DNA from: Vogesella sp. LIG4
GTDB lineage: Bacteria > Pseudomonadota > Gammaproteobacteria > Burkholderiales > Chromobacteriaceae
Reading direction: 5' to 3'
NCBI RefSeq assembly: GCF_900090205.1
Contig: NZ_LT607802.1
Span: 2,792,928 to 2,856,927 of the forward strand
Length of the DNA: 64,000 nt
How positions within the stretch are numbered: the first letter of the stretch is position 1; every line of letters begins with the position of its first letter. The notes under the pieces were generated by a model that worked only from the letters and a program-made list of their open reading frames with translations, was not told where the DNA came from and made no database searches. The translations under genes were made by a program, and so were the position numbers. Below are positions 34,431-44,155 of this stretch, one piece after another.

Positions 34431-34700
34431 ATGGCAATGACCGCAGAACAGAAAGCCCTGATCGTTAAAGACTTCCAGCGTAAGGAAGGCGATACCGGTT
34501 CCACCGAAGTTCAGGTTGCTCTGCTGACCGCTCGCATCAACGACCTCACCCCGCACTTCAAAGCCAACACCAAGGACCACCACAGCCGTCGTGGCCTGCT
34601 GAAGCTGGTGAGCCGTCGTCGTCGCCTGCTCGACTACCTCAAAGGTACCGATGCAGAAGGTTACCGCGCCCTGATCACTCGTCTGGGCCTGCGCAAGTAA
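34431..34700 (+). CDS. rpsO: 30S ribosomal protein S15
   Basis: 89 residues, the standard length. [37 protein letters not shown] and [23 protein letters not shown] are invariant blocks. Binds 16S rRNA early in 30S assembly. A GGAG site lies upstream. Followed by a strong terminator and then pnp, the usual neighbour. Confidence 0.98.
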   Translation: MAMTAEQKALIVKDFQRKEGDTGSTEVQVALLTARINDLTPHFKANTKDHHSRRGLLKLVSRRRRLLDYLKGTDAEGYRALITRLGLRK

Positions 34701-34715
34701 TCGGTTAGAATACGG

Positions 34716-34744
34716 AAAAGTCGCAGCCAGTCTGCGACTTTTTC
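34716..34744 (+). terminator. rpsO terminator
   Basis: Stem AAGTCGCAG / CTGCGACTT, loop CCAGT, then TTTTT. In E. coli, readthrough of the equivalent rpsO terminator also feeds pnp. Confidence 0.88.
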
Positions 34745-34862
34745 GTTTCTGTCGTTCTTTATTGTCACAACGGGGGGAGCCTCTACGAGCCGGCGTTGGC
34801 CGCAGCGTCTGCTACGTAGGGGTTCCCGTTGTAATCCTTCGATCCTGATACAAAGGACCTCC

Positions 34863-37010
34863 ATGTTTAACAAAGTTACCAAGTCGTTCCAGTACGGCCG
34901 TCATACCGTCACCCTGGAAACCGGCGAAGTTGCCCGCCAGGCCTCCGGTGCCGTGCTGGTATCCGTAGAAGACACCGTGGTACTGGTGAGCGTAGTTGGC
35001 TCCAAGAACGTAAAACCGGGCCAGGACTTCTTCCCGCTGACCGTGGACTACCTGGAGCGTACCTACGCTGCCGGCAAGATCCCGGGTGGCTTCTTCAAGC
35101 GCGAAGGCAAGCAGTCCGAGAAAGAAATCCTGACCAGCCGCCTGATCGATCGCCCGATCCGCCCGCTGTTCCCGGAAGGCTTCTACCACGACGTACAGAT
35201 CGTGGCCACCGTGATGTCGCTGAACCCGGAAGTGGATTCCGACATCCCGGCCATGATTGGTGCCTCCGCGGCCCTGGCCATCTCCGGCCTGCCGTTCAAC
35301 GGCCCGATCGGTGCTGCCCGCGTGGGTTACGCCAACGGCGAATACATCCTGAACCCGACCAAGACCGAGCTGGAAACCTCGGAAATGGACCTGGTGGTTG
35401 CCGGTACCGAACGCGCCGTGCTGATGGTTGAATCCGAAGCCAAGGAACTGTCCGAAGCCGTGATGCTGGGCGGTGTGGTATACGGTCACGACCAGATGCA
35501 GGCTGCCATCAAGGCCATCAACGAGCTCGCCGACGAAGTGAACCCGGTAATGTGGGACTGGGAAGCGCCGGCCAAGAACGAAGAGCTGATCGCCAAGATC
35601 CGCGACATCTCCGGCGAAGCCATCGCCAACGCCTTCCGCATCCGCCAGAAGGGCGCCCGCTCCGAAGCGCTGAACGCTGCCTGGGCCGCCGTGAAGGCCG
35701 CACTGATCACCGAAGACACCGACACCCTGGTGGCCAACGAGATCAAGGGCATCTTCAAATCGCTGGAAGCCGAGATCGTTCGCGGTCAGATCCTGAACGG
35801 CGAGCCGCGCATCGACGGCCGCGACACCCGCACCGTACGCCCGATCGCCATCCGCACCGGCGTACTGCCGCGCGTACACGGCTCCGCGCTGTTCACCCGT
35901 GGCGAAACCCAGGCCATCGTGACCGCCACCCTGGGCACCAAGCGTGACGAGCAGATCATCGACGCGCTGGCCGGTGAATACACCGACCGCTTCATGCTGC
36001 ACTACAACTTCCCGCCGTACTCCACCGGTGAAGCTGGCCGCATGGGCCCGCCGAAGCGTCGTGAAATCGGCCACGGCCGTCTGGCCAAGCGTGCGCTGGC
36101 ACAAGTGCTGCCGTCGGAAACCGAGTTCGGCTACACCATGCGCGTGGTTTCCGAGATCACCGAATCCAACGGCTCCTCGTCGATGGCTTCCGTGTGTGGC
36201 GGCTGCCTGTCGCTGCTGTCCGCCGGCGTACCGCTGAAAGCCCACGTGGCCGGTATCGCCATGGGCCTGATCCTGGAAGGCAACCGCTTCGCCGTGCTGA
36301 CCGATATCCTGGGTGACGAAGATCACCTGGGCGACATGGACTTCAAGGTAGCCGGTACTGCCGCTGGCGTGACCGCCCTGCAGATGGACATCAAGATCCA
36401 GGGCATCACCAAGGAAATCATGCAGATCGCGCTGGAGCAGGCCAAGGACGGCCGTATCCACATCCTCGGTCACATGAAGGAAGCCATCGAAGGCCCGCAG
36501 GAGCTGTCCACCCACGCACCGCGCCTGTACGTGATGAAGATCAACCCGGAGAAAATCCGTGAAGTGATCGGTAAGGGTGGCGAAACCATCCGTGGCATCA
36601 CCAAGGACACCGGTTGCGAGATCAACATCGAGGAAGATGGCACCATCACCATCGCTTCGGTTTCCACCGAGAGCGCAGAAGCAGCGAAGAAGCGCATCGA
36701 GGAAATCACTGCCGAAGTGGAAGTGGGCAAGGTGTACGAAGGCCCGGTAGTGAAGATCCTGGACAACAACGTGGGCGCCATCGTGTCCATCATGCCGGGT
36801 AAAGACGGCCTGGTGCACATCTCCCAGATCGCCCATGAGCGCATCAAGAACGTGAGCGACTACCTGCAGGAAGGCCAGATCGTCAAAGTGAAGGCCATCG
36901 AGATGGACGACCGCGGCCGCGTTCGCCTGTCCATCAAGGCCCTGCTGGACAACCCGGCTGCCGCTCCGGCTGCTGCCCAGGGTGAATCCTCCTTCGGTCT
37001 GAAGAACTAA
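34863..37010 (+). CDS. pnp: Polyribonucleotide nucleotidyltransferase (PNPase)
   Basis: 715 residues: two RNase PH cores (about 10-220 and 310-540, the second with SDTSGSSxxA-like [12 protein letters not shown]), a KH domain ([29 protein letters not shown]) and an S1 domain ([36 protein letters not shown]). Phosphorolytic 3' to 5' RNA decay in the degradosome. The roughly 160-bp leader after rpsO holds a motif copy (34795) and may form the autoregulatory RNase III hairpin known in E. coli; I could not confirm the fold. Confidence 0.97.
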   Translation: MFNKVTKSFQYGRHTVTLETGEVARQASGAVLVSVEDTVVLVSVVGSKNVKPGQDFFPLTVDYLERTYAAGKIPGGFFKREGKQSEKEILTSRLIDRPIRPLFPEGFYHDVQIVATVMSLNPEVDSDIPAMIGASAALAISGLPFNGPIGAARVGYANGEYILNPTKTELETSEMDLVVAGTERAVLMVESEAKELSEAVMLGGVVYGHDQMQAAIKAINELADEVNPVMWDWEAPAKNEELIAKIRDISGEAIANAFRIRQKGARSEALNAAWAAVKAALITEDTDTLVANEIKGIFKSLEAEIVRGQILNGEPRIDGRDTRTVRPIAIRTGVLPRVHGSALFTRGETQAIVTATLGTKRDEQIIDALAGEYTDRFMLHYNFPPYSTGEAGRMGPPKRREIGHGRLAKRALAQVLPSETEFGYTMRVVSEITESNGSSSMASVCGGCLSLLSAGVPLKAHVAGIAMGLILEGNRFAVLTDILGDEDHLGDMDFKVAGTAAGVTALQMDIKIQGITKEIMQIALEQAKDGRIHILGHMKEAIEGPQELSTHAPRLYVMKINPEKIREVIGKGGETIRGITKDTGCEINIEEDGTITIASVSTESAEAAKKRIEEITAEVEVGKVYEGPVVKILDNNVGAIVSIMPGKDGLVHISQIAHERIKNVSDYLQEGQIVKVKAIEMDDRGRVRLSIKALLDNPAAAPAAAQGESSFGLKN

Positions 37011-37042
37011 GTTGTTGCCGGCGCAAGCCGGTAGCCACTGAC

Positions 37043-37073
37043 AACGCCCGTCGCGCAAGCGGCGGGCGTTTTG
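37043..37073 (+). terminator. pnp terminator
   Basis: A 12-bp stem AACGCCCGTCGC / GCGGCGGGCGTT (with one mismatch), loop GCAA, then TTGCTTT, 33 bp after the stop. Confidence 0.8.
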
Positions 37074-37121
37074 CTTTGTGGCGCAGGGCTTGCGGCCAAC
37101 CTTGCGGGTCATGGCAGCATG

Positions 37122-37145
37122 AAAAAGCCCGGCACAAGGCCGGGC
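37122..37145 (-). terminator. prp cluster terminator after prpF
   Basis: On the minus strand, GCCCGGC / GCCGGGC with a 5-base loop is followed by TTTTTC. It lies 26 bp beyond the prpF stop. A motif copy (37091) sits between this and the pnp terminator. Confidence 0.8.
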
Positions 37146-37170
37146 GCTCTGGGCTGGCGTGGCTGGCGCA

Positions 37171-38370
37171 TCAGAACGCGTCGGATGGCAGCCGTACCCA
37201 GCCTTCCATCAGGATGCGGGCGCTGCGGCTCATGATCGCCTTGGTGACAACCCACTGGCCGTCGATCTGCCGGGCTTCGGCGCCCACGCGCAGCGTGCCG
37301 GACGGGTGGCCGAAGCGCACTGCCTGCCGCTCGCCACCACCGGCCGCCAGGTTCACCAGCGTGCCGGGAATGGCGGCGGCGGTGCCGATGGCCACCGCGG
37401 CGGTGCCCATCATGGCGTGGTGCAGCTTGCCCATGGACAGCGCGCGTACCAGCAGGTCGATCTCGCCAGCCTTGATCTGCTTGCCGCTGGAGGCGGTGTA
37501 GTCGGCCGGCGGCGCCACGAAGGCGATCTTCGGCGTGTGCTGACGGGTGGCGGCTTCCTCCGGCGTTTTGATCAGCCCCATGCGCAGCGCGCCGGCCACG
37601 CGGATGGCCTCGAATTTCGCCAGCGCCGCCGGGTCGCTGTTGATGGCCTCACGCAGCTCGGTGCCGCTGTAGCCGATGTCGGCCGCATTGACGAACACCG
37701 TGGGGATGCCGGCGCTGATCATGGTGGCCTGGAAACTGCCGACACCGGGCACCTCCAGCGTGTCGACCAGATTGCCGGTGGGGAACATGCTGCCGCCTTC
37801 GTCGCCGTCATCCGCCCCCTTGTCGGATGGGTCGATGAATTCCAGCACGATCTCGGCCGCCGGGAAGGTCACACCGTCCAGCTCGAAATCGCCGGTTTCC
37901 TGCACCTGGCCGTTGGTTACCGGTACATGGGCGATGATGGTCTTGTGGATATTGGCCTGCCAGATGCGCACCACGCACACGCCGTTGTCCGGAATGCGCG
38001 CCGGGTCCACCAGGCCGGCATGGATAGCAAAGGCGCCGGCGGCGGTGGACAGGTTGCCGCAGTTGCCGCTCCAGTCCACGAAGGCCTTGTCGATGGCGAC
38101 CTGGCCGTACAGGTAGTCCACGTCGTGCTCGGGCTGCGTGCTTTTCGACAGGATCACGCACTTGCTGGTGCTGGAGGTGGCGCCGCCCATGCCGTCGATG
38201 TGGGCGGAGTAGGGGTCCGGGCTGCCGATGACACGCATGAACAGTTTGTCGCGCGCCGCGCCAGGCTGCTGGCAACGTTCCGGCAAATCCTGCAGCCGGA
38301 AGAACACGCCCTTGCTGGTGCCGCCACGGATGTAGGTGGCGGGGATGCGGGTCTGGGGAGAGTGAGCCAT
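37171..38370 (-). CDS. prpF: 2-methylaconitate cis-trans isomerase
   Basis: 399 residues of the PrpF family (diaminopimelate-epimerase fold). IPATYIRGGTSKGVFF, GGATSSTSKCVIL, DWSGNCGNLSTAAGAFAI (catalytic Cys) and AAIPGTLVNLAAGG are present. With AcnD it replaces PrpD: AcnD makes a 4-methylaconitate isomer that PrpF converts to the form hydrated to 2-methylisocitrate. Last gene of the methylcitrate cluster, separated from acnD by a 159-bp gap that holds two repeat elements. Confidence 0.93.
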   Translation of the reverse strand: MAHSPQTRIPATYIRGGTSKGVFFRLQDLPERCQQPGAARDKLFMRVIGSPDPYSAHIDGMGGATSSTSKCVILSKSTQPEHDVDYLYGQVAIDKAFVDWSGNCGNLSTAAGAFAIHAGLVDPARIPDNGVCVVRIWQANIHKTIIAHVPVTNGQVQETGDFELDGVTFPAAEIVLEFIDPSDKGADDGDEGGSMFPTGNLVDTLEVPGVGSFQATMISAGIPTVFVNAADIGYSGTELREAINSDPAALAKFEAIRVAGALRMGLIKTPEEAATRQHTPKIAFVAPPADYTASSGKQIKAGEIDLLVRALSMGKLHHAMMGTAAVAIGTAAAIPGTLVNLAAGGGERQAVRFGHPSGTLRVGAEARQIDGQWVVTKAIMSRSARILMEGWVRLPSDAF

Positions 38371-38405
38371 GGTCGCTCCTGAGTGTATGGGGTGAAGGCT
38401 TCAAT

Positions 38406-38487
38406 GCGTAGGGTGGGCAAAGCGCAGCGTGCCCACCAATAACATTTTGCCGGTGGGCACGGCCTATGGCCTTTGCCTACCCTACGC
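38406..38487. repeat. Nested inverted-repeat element (REP/MITE-like), single copy
   Basis: Outer arms GCGTAGGGTGGGCAAAG (38406-38422) and CTTTGCCTACCCTACGC (38471-38487) match at 16 of 17 positions; inner arms GTGCCCACC (38429) and GGTGGGCAC (38452) are perfect. The whole 82-bp unit could fold as a branched hairpin. GTAGGGTGGGCA-type intergenic palindromes are common in many bacteria. It lies in the prpF-acnD gap. Confidence 0.7.
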
Positions 38488-38493
38488 GCCGCT

Positions 38494-38521
38494 TGCGGCC
38501 AACCTTTGCAGGTTGGCCGCA
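38494..38521. terminator. Inverted pair of the dispersed 10-mer after acnD
   Basis: TGCGGCCAACCT and AGGTTGGCCGCA form a perfect 12-bp stem with loop TTGC. It starts 9 bp past the acnD stop on the minus strand. Lacking a strong T run it may be a weak terminator, but two complete 10-mers facing each other at a gene end is the arrangement seen with Neisseria uptake sequences. Confidence 0.7.
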
Positions 38522-38529
38522 GCGCACGA

Positions 38530-41127
38530 TCAGGCGTGGGCCTGCAGGAAGTCCTTGGCAAAGCGTTGCAGCACGCCGCCGGCTTCGTACACCGACACCT
38601 CTTCATCCGAATCCAGGCGGCAGGTCACCGGCACCTGCACACTTTCGCCGTTACGGCGATGGATCACCAGTGTCAGCTCGGTGCGCGGCGTCAGCTTGCC
38701 GGTCACGTCATAGGTTTCGGTGCCGTCGAGGCCCAGCGTCTTGCGCGTGGTGCCGGGCTTGAACTCCAGCGGCAGCACGCCCATGCCGATCAGGTTGGTG
38801 CGGTGGATGCGCTCGAAGCCTTCGGCCACGATGGCTTCCACGCCGGCCAGGCGCACGCCCTTGGCGGCCCAGTCACGCGAGCTGCCCTGGCCGTAGTCGG
38901 CGCCTGCCACGATGATCAGCGGCTGCTTGCGGTTCATATAGGTTTCAATGGCTTCCCACATGCGCATCACCTTGCCTTCCGGTTCCACGCGCGCCAGCGA
39001 GCCTTTCTTCACTTCGCCGTCCACCACGGCCATTTCGTTCACCAGCTGCGGGTTGGCGAAGGTGGCGCGCTGCGCGGTGAGGTGGTCGCCGCGGTGGGTG
39101 GCGTAGGAGTTGAAGTCCTCCTCCGGCAAGCCCATCTTGTGCAGGTATTCGCCGGCCGCCGAGTTCATCAGAATGGCGTTGGACGGCGACAGGTGGTCGG
39201 TGGTGATGTTGTCCGGCAGCAGTGCCAGCGGGCGCATGCCGCGCAAGGTGCGCTCGCCGGCCAGCGCGCCTTCCCAGTACGGCGGGCGGCGGATGTAGGT
39301 GGACATCTCGCGCCAGTCGTACAGCGGCGAGGCGGCCTTCTCGGTGGCGTGCTTCTCGAACATAGGGATGTAGATCTGGTTGAACTGTTCCGGCTTCACC
39401 GCGCGTGCCACGATGGCGTCAATCTCCTCGTCGCTCGGCCAGATATCCTTGAGGCGGACTTCCTTGCCGTCCACCACGGTCAGCACGTCCTGCTCGATAT
39501 CGAAGCGCACGGTACCGGCGATGGCGTAGGCCACCACCAGCGGCGGCGAGGCCAGGAAGGCCTGCTTGGCATACGGGTGGATGCGGCCGTCGAAGTTGCG
39601 GTTGCCGGACAGCACCGCGGTGGCGTACAGGTCGCGGTCTATGATTTCCTGCTGGATTTTCGGGTCCAGTGCGCCGGACATGCCGTTACAGGAGGTGCAG
39701 GCGTAGGCGACGATGCCGAAGCCCAGCGCCTCCAGATCCTCCAGCAGGCCGGCTTCTTCCAGGTACAGCTTCACTACCTTGGAGCCAGGGGCCAGCGAGG
39801 TTTTTACCCACGGCTTGCGTACCAGGCCGAGTTTGCGGGCGTTACGCGCCAGCAGGCCGGCGGCGATCACGTTGCGCGGGTTGCTGGTGTTGGTGCAGCT
39901 GGTGATGGCGGCGATGATCACTGCGCCGTCCGGCATCTGGCCGTGGGCTTCCTGCTCGCGGGCGGCCGCAAGGTTGGCCGCAATACCGCGTTCGGCCAGC
40001 GCAGAGGTCGGCAGGCGCTTGTGCGGGTTGGACGGGCCGGCCATGTTGCGGGTGACGCTAGACAGGTCGAAGCGCAGCACGCGTTCGTACTGCACCTGGC
40101 GCAGGCTGTCGGCCCACAGGCCGGCCTGTCTGGCATAGGTTTCCACCAGCTTGACCTGCTCGTCGCTGCGGCCGGTGAGGCGCAGGTAGTCCAGGGTCTG
40201 GCTGTCGATGGCGAACATGGCGGCGGTGGCGCCGTATTCCGGGGCCATATTGGAAATCGTGGCGCGGTCACCAATAGTCAGGCTGGCGGCGCCTGCGCCG
40301 TAGAACTCCAGGTAGGCGCCGACTACTTTTTCCTTGCGCAGGAATTCGGTGAGCGCCAGCACCACGTCGGTGGCAGTGATGCCGGGCTGGCGGCGGCCAG
40401 CAAGCTCAACACCGACGATGTCCGGCAGCCGCATCCACGAGGCGCGGCCCAGCATCACGTTCTCGGCCTCCAGCCCACCCACGCCCACCGCGATCACGCC
40501 CAGCGCGTCTACGTGCGGGGTGTGGCTGTCGGTGCCGACGCAGGTATCCGGGTAGGCCACGCCGTTGTCGGCGTGGATCACCGGCGACATCTTCTCCAGG
40601 TTGATCTGGTGCATGATGCCGTTGCCGGCCGGGATCACGTCCACGTTGTCGAACGCGGTCTTGGTCCAGTTGATGAAGTGGAAGCGGTCTTCGTTGCGGC
40701 GGTCTTCGATGTCGCGGTTCTTCTGGACGGCGTCCGGGTCGAAGCCGCCGCATTCCACCGCCAGCGAATGGTCGACGATCAGCTGTACCGGCACCACCGG
40801 GTTGACCTTGGCCGGGTCGCCGCCCTGGTCGGCAATGGCGTCACGCAGGCCGGCCAGATCCACCAGCGCGGTCTGGCCGAGGATGTCGTGGCACACCACA
40901 CGCGCCGGGAACCAGGGAAAGTCGCGCTCGCGCTTGCGTTCGATCAGCTGCAGCAGGCAGTCGTTGATGATGGCCGGGTCCGCACGGCGGACGATGTTTT
41001 CGGCGTGCACGCGGGCGGTGTAGGGCAGGCCGGCCCAGGCACCGGGCTTGAGGGCTTCGACGGCGGCTTGCGCGTCGAAGTAGTCGAGGGCGGTGCCGGG
41101 CAGGGGTTTGCGGTATTGGGTGTTCAT
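38530..41127 (-). CDS. acnD: Fe/S-dependent 2-methylisocitrate dehydratase AcnD
   Basis: 865 residues of the aconitase superfamily, the AcnD length (AcnA is about 890). Fe-S cluster Cys in SCTNTSNPRNVIAAG and ACTSCNGMSGALDP; substrate loops VDHSLAVE, GTDSHTPHVDALG and GADYGQGSSRDWAA. Paired with PrpF it dehydrates 2-methylcitrate in propionate catabolism. Context (prpB, prpC, prpF) makes AcnD rather than housekeeping aconitase the right name. A motif copy with the full AAGG prefix (39973) is embedded in the coding region. Confidence 0.93.
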   Translation of the reverse strand: MNTQYRKPLPGTALDYFDAQAAVEALKPGAWAGLPYTARVHAENIVRRADPAIINDCLLQLIERKRERDFPWFPARVVCHDILGQTALVDLAGLRDAIADQGGDPAKVNPVVPVQLIVDHSLAVECGGFDPDAVQKNRDIEDRRNEDRFHFINWTKTAFDNVDVIPAGNGIMHQINLEKMSPVIHADNGVAYPDTCVGTDSHTPHVDALGVIAVGVGGLEAENVMLGRASWMRLPDIVGVELAGRRQPGITATDVVLALTEFLRKEKVVGAYLEFYGAGAASLTIGDRATISNMAPEYGATAAMFAIDSQTLDYLRLTGRSDEQVKLVETYARQAGLWADSLRQVQYERVLRFDLSSVTRNMAGPSNPHKRLPTSALAERGIAANLAAAREQEAHGQMPDGAVIIAAITSCTNTSNPRNVIAAGLLARNARKLGLVRKPWVKTSLAPGSKVVKLYLEEAGLLEDLEALGFGIVAYACTSCNGMSGALDPKIQQEIIDRDLYATAVLSGNRNFDGRIHPYAKQAFLASPPLVVAYAIAGTVRFDIEQDVLTVVDGKEVRLKDIWPSDEEIDAIVARAVKPEQFNQIYIPMFEKHATEKAASPLYDWREMSTYIRRPPYWEGALAGERTLRGMRPLALLPDNITTDHLSPSNAILMNSAAGEYLHKMGLPEEDFNSYATHRGDHLTAQRATFANPQLVNEMAVVDGEVKKGSLARVEPEGKVMRMWEAIETYMNRKQPLIIVAGADYGQGSSRDWAAKGVRLAGVEAIVAEGFERIHRTNLIGMGVLPLEFKPGTTRKTLGLDGTETYDVTGKLTPRTELTLVIHRRNGESVQVPVTCRLDSDEEVSVYEAGGVLQRFAKDFLQAHA

Positions 41128-41154
41128 GATGATCTCTCGACCGGTGCCTGATGT

Positions 41155-41742
41155 TCAGGCGTGTTGTTCTGGCTTGCTGTCAGCGGCCAGCCGCTGCAGA
41201 AAGTCGCTGTAGCAAAGGGTAAGACCGTGGCAATCCACCGAGATTTCGGCGCTGAAACCGGGTGACTGATAGCGGTAGCGCGCGTGCCCTTGTGCGTCGT
41301 CCGCCAGCCGGGTGTACCGCTGCGGGCAGATTTCCAGCGTCAGCTGCGGCAGGCGCACGAACAGCACCTGCAGCTGCGCGCTGTCGCCGGGCGCCAGTTG
41401 CAGGCGGCGGATCGGCAGTGCGTTGGTCAGGCCGCCGCACTGCAGGTCCAGCTCGCTGCAGCTGTCGAACGCCGGCATTGCCACGCCGTCGGCGTGCCAG
41501 CGGCCCGCCACGTTGCGCAGCAGGTTCAGCGTGCGCGGCCCGGGGGCGTGCAGGGTGAACTCGGCATTGTCCACCAGGCCGGTGCGGCCAACCTGCAGCC
41601 GGTAGCTCAGGCAAACCGGCTGCGCTGCCGGGTGCAGCAGGTGGCCGCTGGCGCTGAAGGCCAGTTGCTCGCCTGCTGTCAGGCTGACGGTTTCCAGCCC
41701 CGGCGCGTCGGTGCGCTGCCAGCTGGCGACGGGCGGCAGCAT
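41155..41742 (-). CDS. Putative glycolipid-binding family protein (DUF1089-type)
   Basis: 195 residues, beta-rich. WQRTDAPGLETVSLTAGE, LSYRLQVG near the start and the C-terminal YRYQSPGFSAEISVDCHGLTLCY match, from memory, the family annotated as putative glycolipid-binding; function is essentially unknown. ATG 41742 lies 5 bp after the prpC stop and the gene ends 27 bp before acnD starts, so it is an integral member of the propionate operon. No signal peptide. Confidence 0.7.
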   Translation of the reverse strand: MLPPVASWQRTDAPGLETVSLTAGEQLAFSASGHLLHPAAQPVCLSYRLQVGRTGLVDNAEFTLHAPGPRTLNLLRNVAGRWHADGVAMPAFDSCSELDLQCGGLTNALPIRRLQLAPGDSAQLQVLFVRLPQLTLEICPQRYTRLADDAQGHARYRYQSPGFSAEISVDCHGLTLCYSDFLQRLAADSKPEQHA

Positions 41743-41747
41743 GCGGC

Positions 41748-42899
41748 TCAGCGCTGCGCCAGCGGTACGAAGGCCTGGTCTTCCGGCCCGGTGTAGTTGG
41801 CCGACGGGCGGATGATCTTGCCGTCGATGCGTTGCTCGATCACGTGCGCGCTCCAGCCGCTGGTACGGGCAATCACGAACAGCGGGGTGAACATGGCGGT
41901 GGGCACGCCCATCATGTGGTAGCTCACGGCGCTGAACCAGTCCAGGTTGGGGAACATCTTCTTGATGTCCCACATCACGCTTTCCAGACGCGCGGCGATG
42001 TCGAACATCTTGCTGTCGCCGGCAGTCTGTGACAGCTCGCGCGCCACTTCCTTGATGACCTTGTTGCGCGGGTCGCTGATGGTGTACACCGGGTGGCCGA
42101 AACCGATCACGACTTCCTTGCGCTCCACGCGGGCCTTGATGTCGGCCTCGGCCTCGTCCGGCGTTTCGTAGCGCTTCTGTACTTCGAACGCCACCTCGTT
42201 GGCGCCGCCGTGTTTCGGGCCGCGCAGCGCGCCGATGGCGCCGGTGATGGCGCTGTACATGTCGGAGCCGGTGCCGGCGATGACGCGGGCGGCGAAGGTG
42301 GAAGCGTTGAATTCGTGCTCGGCGTACAGGTTGAGCGAGGTGTGCATGGCGCGCACCCACTGCTCGGACGGCCTCTGGCCATGCAGCAGGTGCAGGAAGT
42401 GGCCGCCGATGGAGTCGTCATCGGTTTCCACTTCGATACGCTTGCCGTTGTGGCTGAAGTGGTACCAGTACAGCAGCATCGAACCCAGGCTGGCCATCAG
42501 GCGGTCGGCGATGTCGCGGGCACCGGCCATATTGTGGTCGTCCTTCTCCGGCAGCGCGCAGCCCAGCGCGGATACGCCGCTGCGCATTACGTCCATCGGG
42601 TGGGCAGCAGCCGGCAGCGCTTCCAGTACCGCTTTCACCGATGCCGGCAGGCCGCGCAGGCTCTTCAGTTTTTTCTTGTAGCCGGTGAGTTCGGCCTGGT
42701 TTGGCAGCTTGCCGTGCACCAGCAGGTAGGCCACTTCCTCGAATTCGCAGTGCGCGGCCAGATCCAGGATGTCGTAGCCGCGGTAGTGCAGGTCGTTGCC
42801 GCTGCGGCCAACGGTACACAGGGCGGTGTTGCCGGCGGCAACGCCGGACAGGGCGACGGATTTCTTGGCTTTGGGAAGCACTTGGAGGGTCTCGCTCAT
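41748..42899 (-). CDS. prpC: 2-methylcitrate synthase
   Basis: 383 residues of the citrate synthase family. [47 protein letters not shown] and [17 protein letters not shown] carry the active-site His and Asp. It condenses propionyl-CoA with oxaloacetate. The [25 protein letters not shown] start is typical of PrpC, and the prp setting separates it from housekeeping GltA. Confidence 0.94.
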   Translation of the reverse strand: MSETLQVLPKAKKSVALSGVAAGNTALCTVGRSGNDLHYRGYDILDLAAHCEFEEVAYLLVHGKLPNQAELTGYKKKLKSLRGLPASVKAVLEALPAAAHPMDVMRSGVSALGCALPEKDDHNMAGARDIADRLMASLGSMLLYWYHFSHNGKRIEVETDDDSIGGHFLHLLHGQRPSEQWVRAMHTSLNLYAEHEFNASTFAARVIAGTGSDMYSAITGAIGALRGPKHGGANEVAFEVQKRYETPDEAEADIKARVERKEVVIGFGHPVYTISDPRNKVIKEVARELSQTAGDSKMFDIAARLESVMWDIKKMFPNLDWFSAVSYHMMGVPTAMFTPLFVIARTSGWSAHVIEQRIDGKIIRPSANYTGPEDQAFVPLAQR

Positions 42900-42901
42900 C
42901 T

Positions 42902-43279
42902 TTACTTCTCCTGCTGCTGGTGTTGATTGGGGTTGTGTTCGGCTGGCTCGGCGTCATGGAAGATCGCCAGCCATACGGTATCGGTGTCGGCCGCGGTGGC
43001 GGCCACGCGGTGACGGCGATGCGCCGGAATCAGCACCGCGTCGCCGACTTGCAGCGTTTGCCGCGCCGCCGGTGCGTCGTATTCCAGCTCGGCATGGCCG
43101 GACAGCAGCAGCACCCATTCGTGCTGCGGCTGCTCGTACCAGAAGCCGGGCGGCGATACGTGGCCGCGCGACACGATGCGCTCGACGCGAAAGCCGCGCG
43201 TGCCGGCCAGCAGGGTGTCGAACTGCTCCTGCGGCAGTGTGGCCGGAATGTCGGCCAACAGGTTGCGCGGCGGGGTCAT
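42902..43279 (-). CDS. Small cupin-domain protein in the prp operon
   Basis: 125 residues with a single cupin barrel: [35 protein letters not shown] (metal-site His and Glu residues) and [17 protein letters not shown]. Small cupins bind metals or small ligands; some are isomerases or sensors. It is squeezed between prpB (3 bp) and prpC (2 bp), so it is surely co-expressed with them, but I know of no established step for it in the methylcitrate cycle. Confidence 0.8.
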   Translation of the reverse strand: MTPPRNLLADIPATLPQEQFDTLLAGTRGFRVERIVSRGHVSPPGFWYEQPQHEWVLLLSGHAELEYDAPAARQTLQVGDAVLIPAHRRHRVAATAADTDTVWLAIFHDAEPAEHNPNQHQQQEK

Positions 43280-43282
43280 CGC

Positions 43283-44155
43283 TTATTTTTCCTGACGGAA
43301 CAGCGCGTCCAGCTTCTGTTCGTAATCGTGATAGCCCAGGTGGTCGTACAACTCCATGCGGGTCTGCATCTTGTCGATCACGTTCTGCTGGGTGCCGTCC
43401 TGGCGGATGGCGCCATAGACTTCCAGCGCCGCCTTGCTCATGGCGCGGAAGGCGGACAGCGGGTACAGCACCAGGCTCACGCCGTTGTCGCCCAGCTCCC
43501 GGGTGGTGTACAGCGGGGTGGCGCCGAATTCGGTGATATTGGCCAGCACCGGCACCTTCACCGCGGCGGCGAACTGCTTGTACATCGCCAGGTCGGTCAT
43601 GGCTTCCGGGAAGATCATGTCGGCGCCGGCGTCCACGCAGGCCACCGCGCGTTCGAGGGCGGCATCCAGGCCTTCCACCGCCAGCGCATCGGTGCGCGCC
43701 ATGATCACCATGTCGTGCTTGCGGGCGTCTACCGCAGCCTTGACGCGGTCCACCATCTCGTCCTGACCGACGATGGCCTTGTTCGGGCGGTGGCCACAGC
43801 GCTTCTGCTGCACCTGGTCTTCGATATGCACGGCGGCTGCGCCGGCTTTTTCCAGGCTGCGTATGGCGCGGGCGATGTTGAAGGCGCCGCCCCAGCCGGT
43901 ATCGATGTCCACCAGCAGCGGCAGCTCGGTCACGTCGGTAATGCGGCGCACGTCGATCAGCACGTCTTCCAGCGTGGTGATGCCCAGGTCGGGAATGCCG
44001 CAGGAGCAGGCCGCCACGCCGCCACCGGACAGGTACAGCGCCTTGAAGCCGCTGTGTTCGGCCAGGCGCGCGGCGTAGGCATTGACAGTGCCTACCACCT
44101 GCAGGGGTTTTTCATTGGCGACTGCGTCGCGGAAACGTTGGCCGGCGGTGGTCAT
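43283..44155 (-). CDS. prpB: 2-methylisocitrate lyase
   Basis: 290 residues of the isocitrate lyase/PEP mutase family. [47 protein letters not shown] (catalytic Cys in KRCGH) and [21 protein letters not shown] are diagnostic. It cleaves 2-methylisocitrate to pyruvate and succinate. First gene of the prp cluster. PrpR, the usual sigma-54 activator, is not next to it in this window, so regulation is from elsewhere or different. Confidence 0.95.
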   Translation of the reverse strand: MTTAGQRFRDAVANEKPLQVVGTVNAYAARLAEHSGFKALYLSGGGVAACSCGIPDLGITTLEDVLIDVRRITDVTELPLLVDIDTGWGGAFNIARAIRSLEKAGAAAVHIEDQVQQKRCGHRPNKAIVGQDEMVDRVKAAVDARKHDMVIMARTDALAVEGLDAALERAVACVDAGADMIFPEAMTDLAMYKQFAAAVKVPVLANITEFGATPLYTTRELGDNGVSLVLYPLSAFRAMSKAALEVYGAIRQDGTQQNVIDKMQTRMELYDHLGYHDYEQKLDALFRQEK

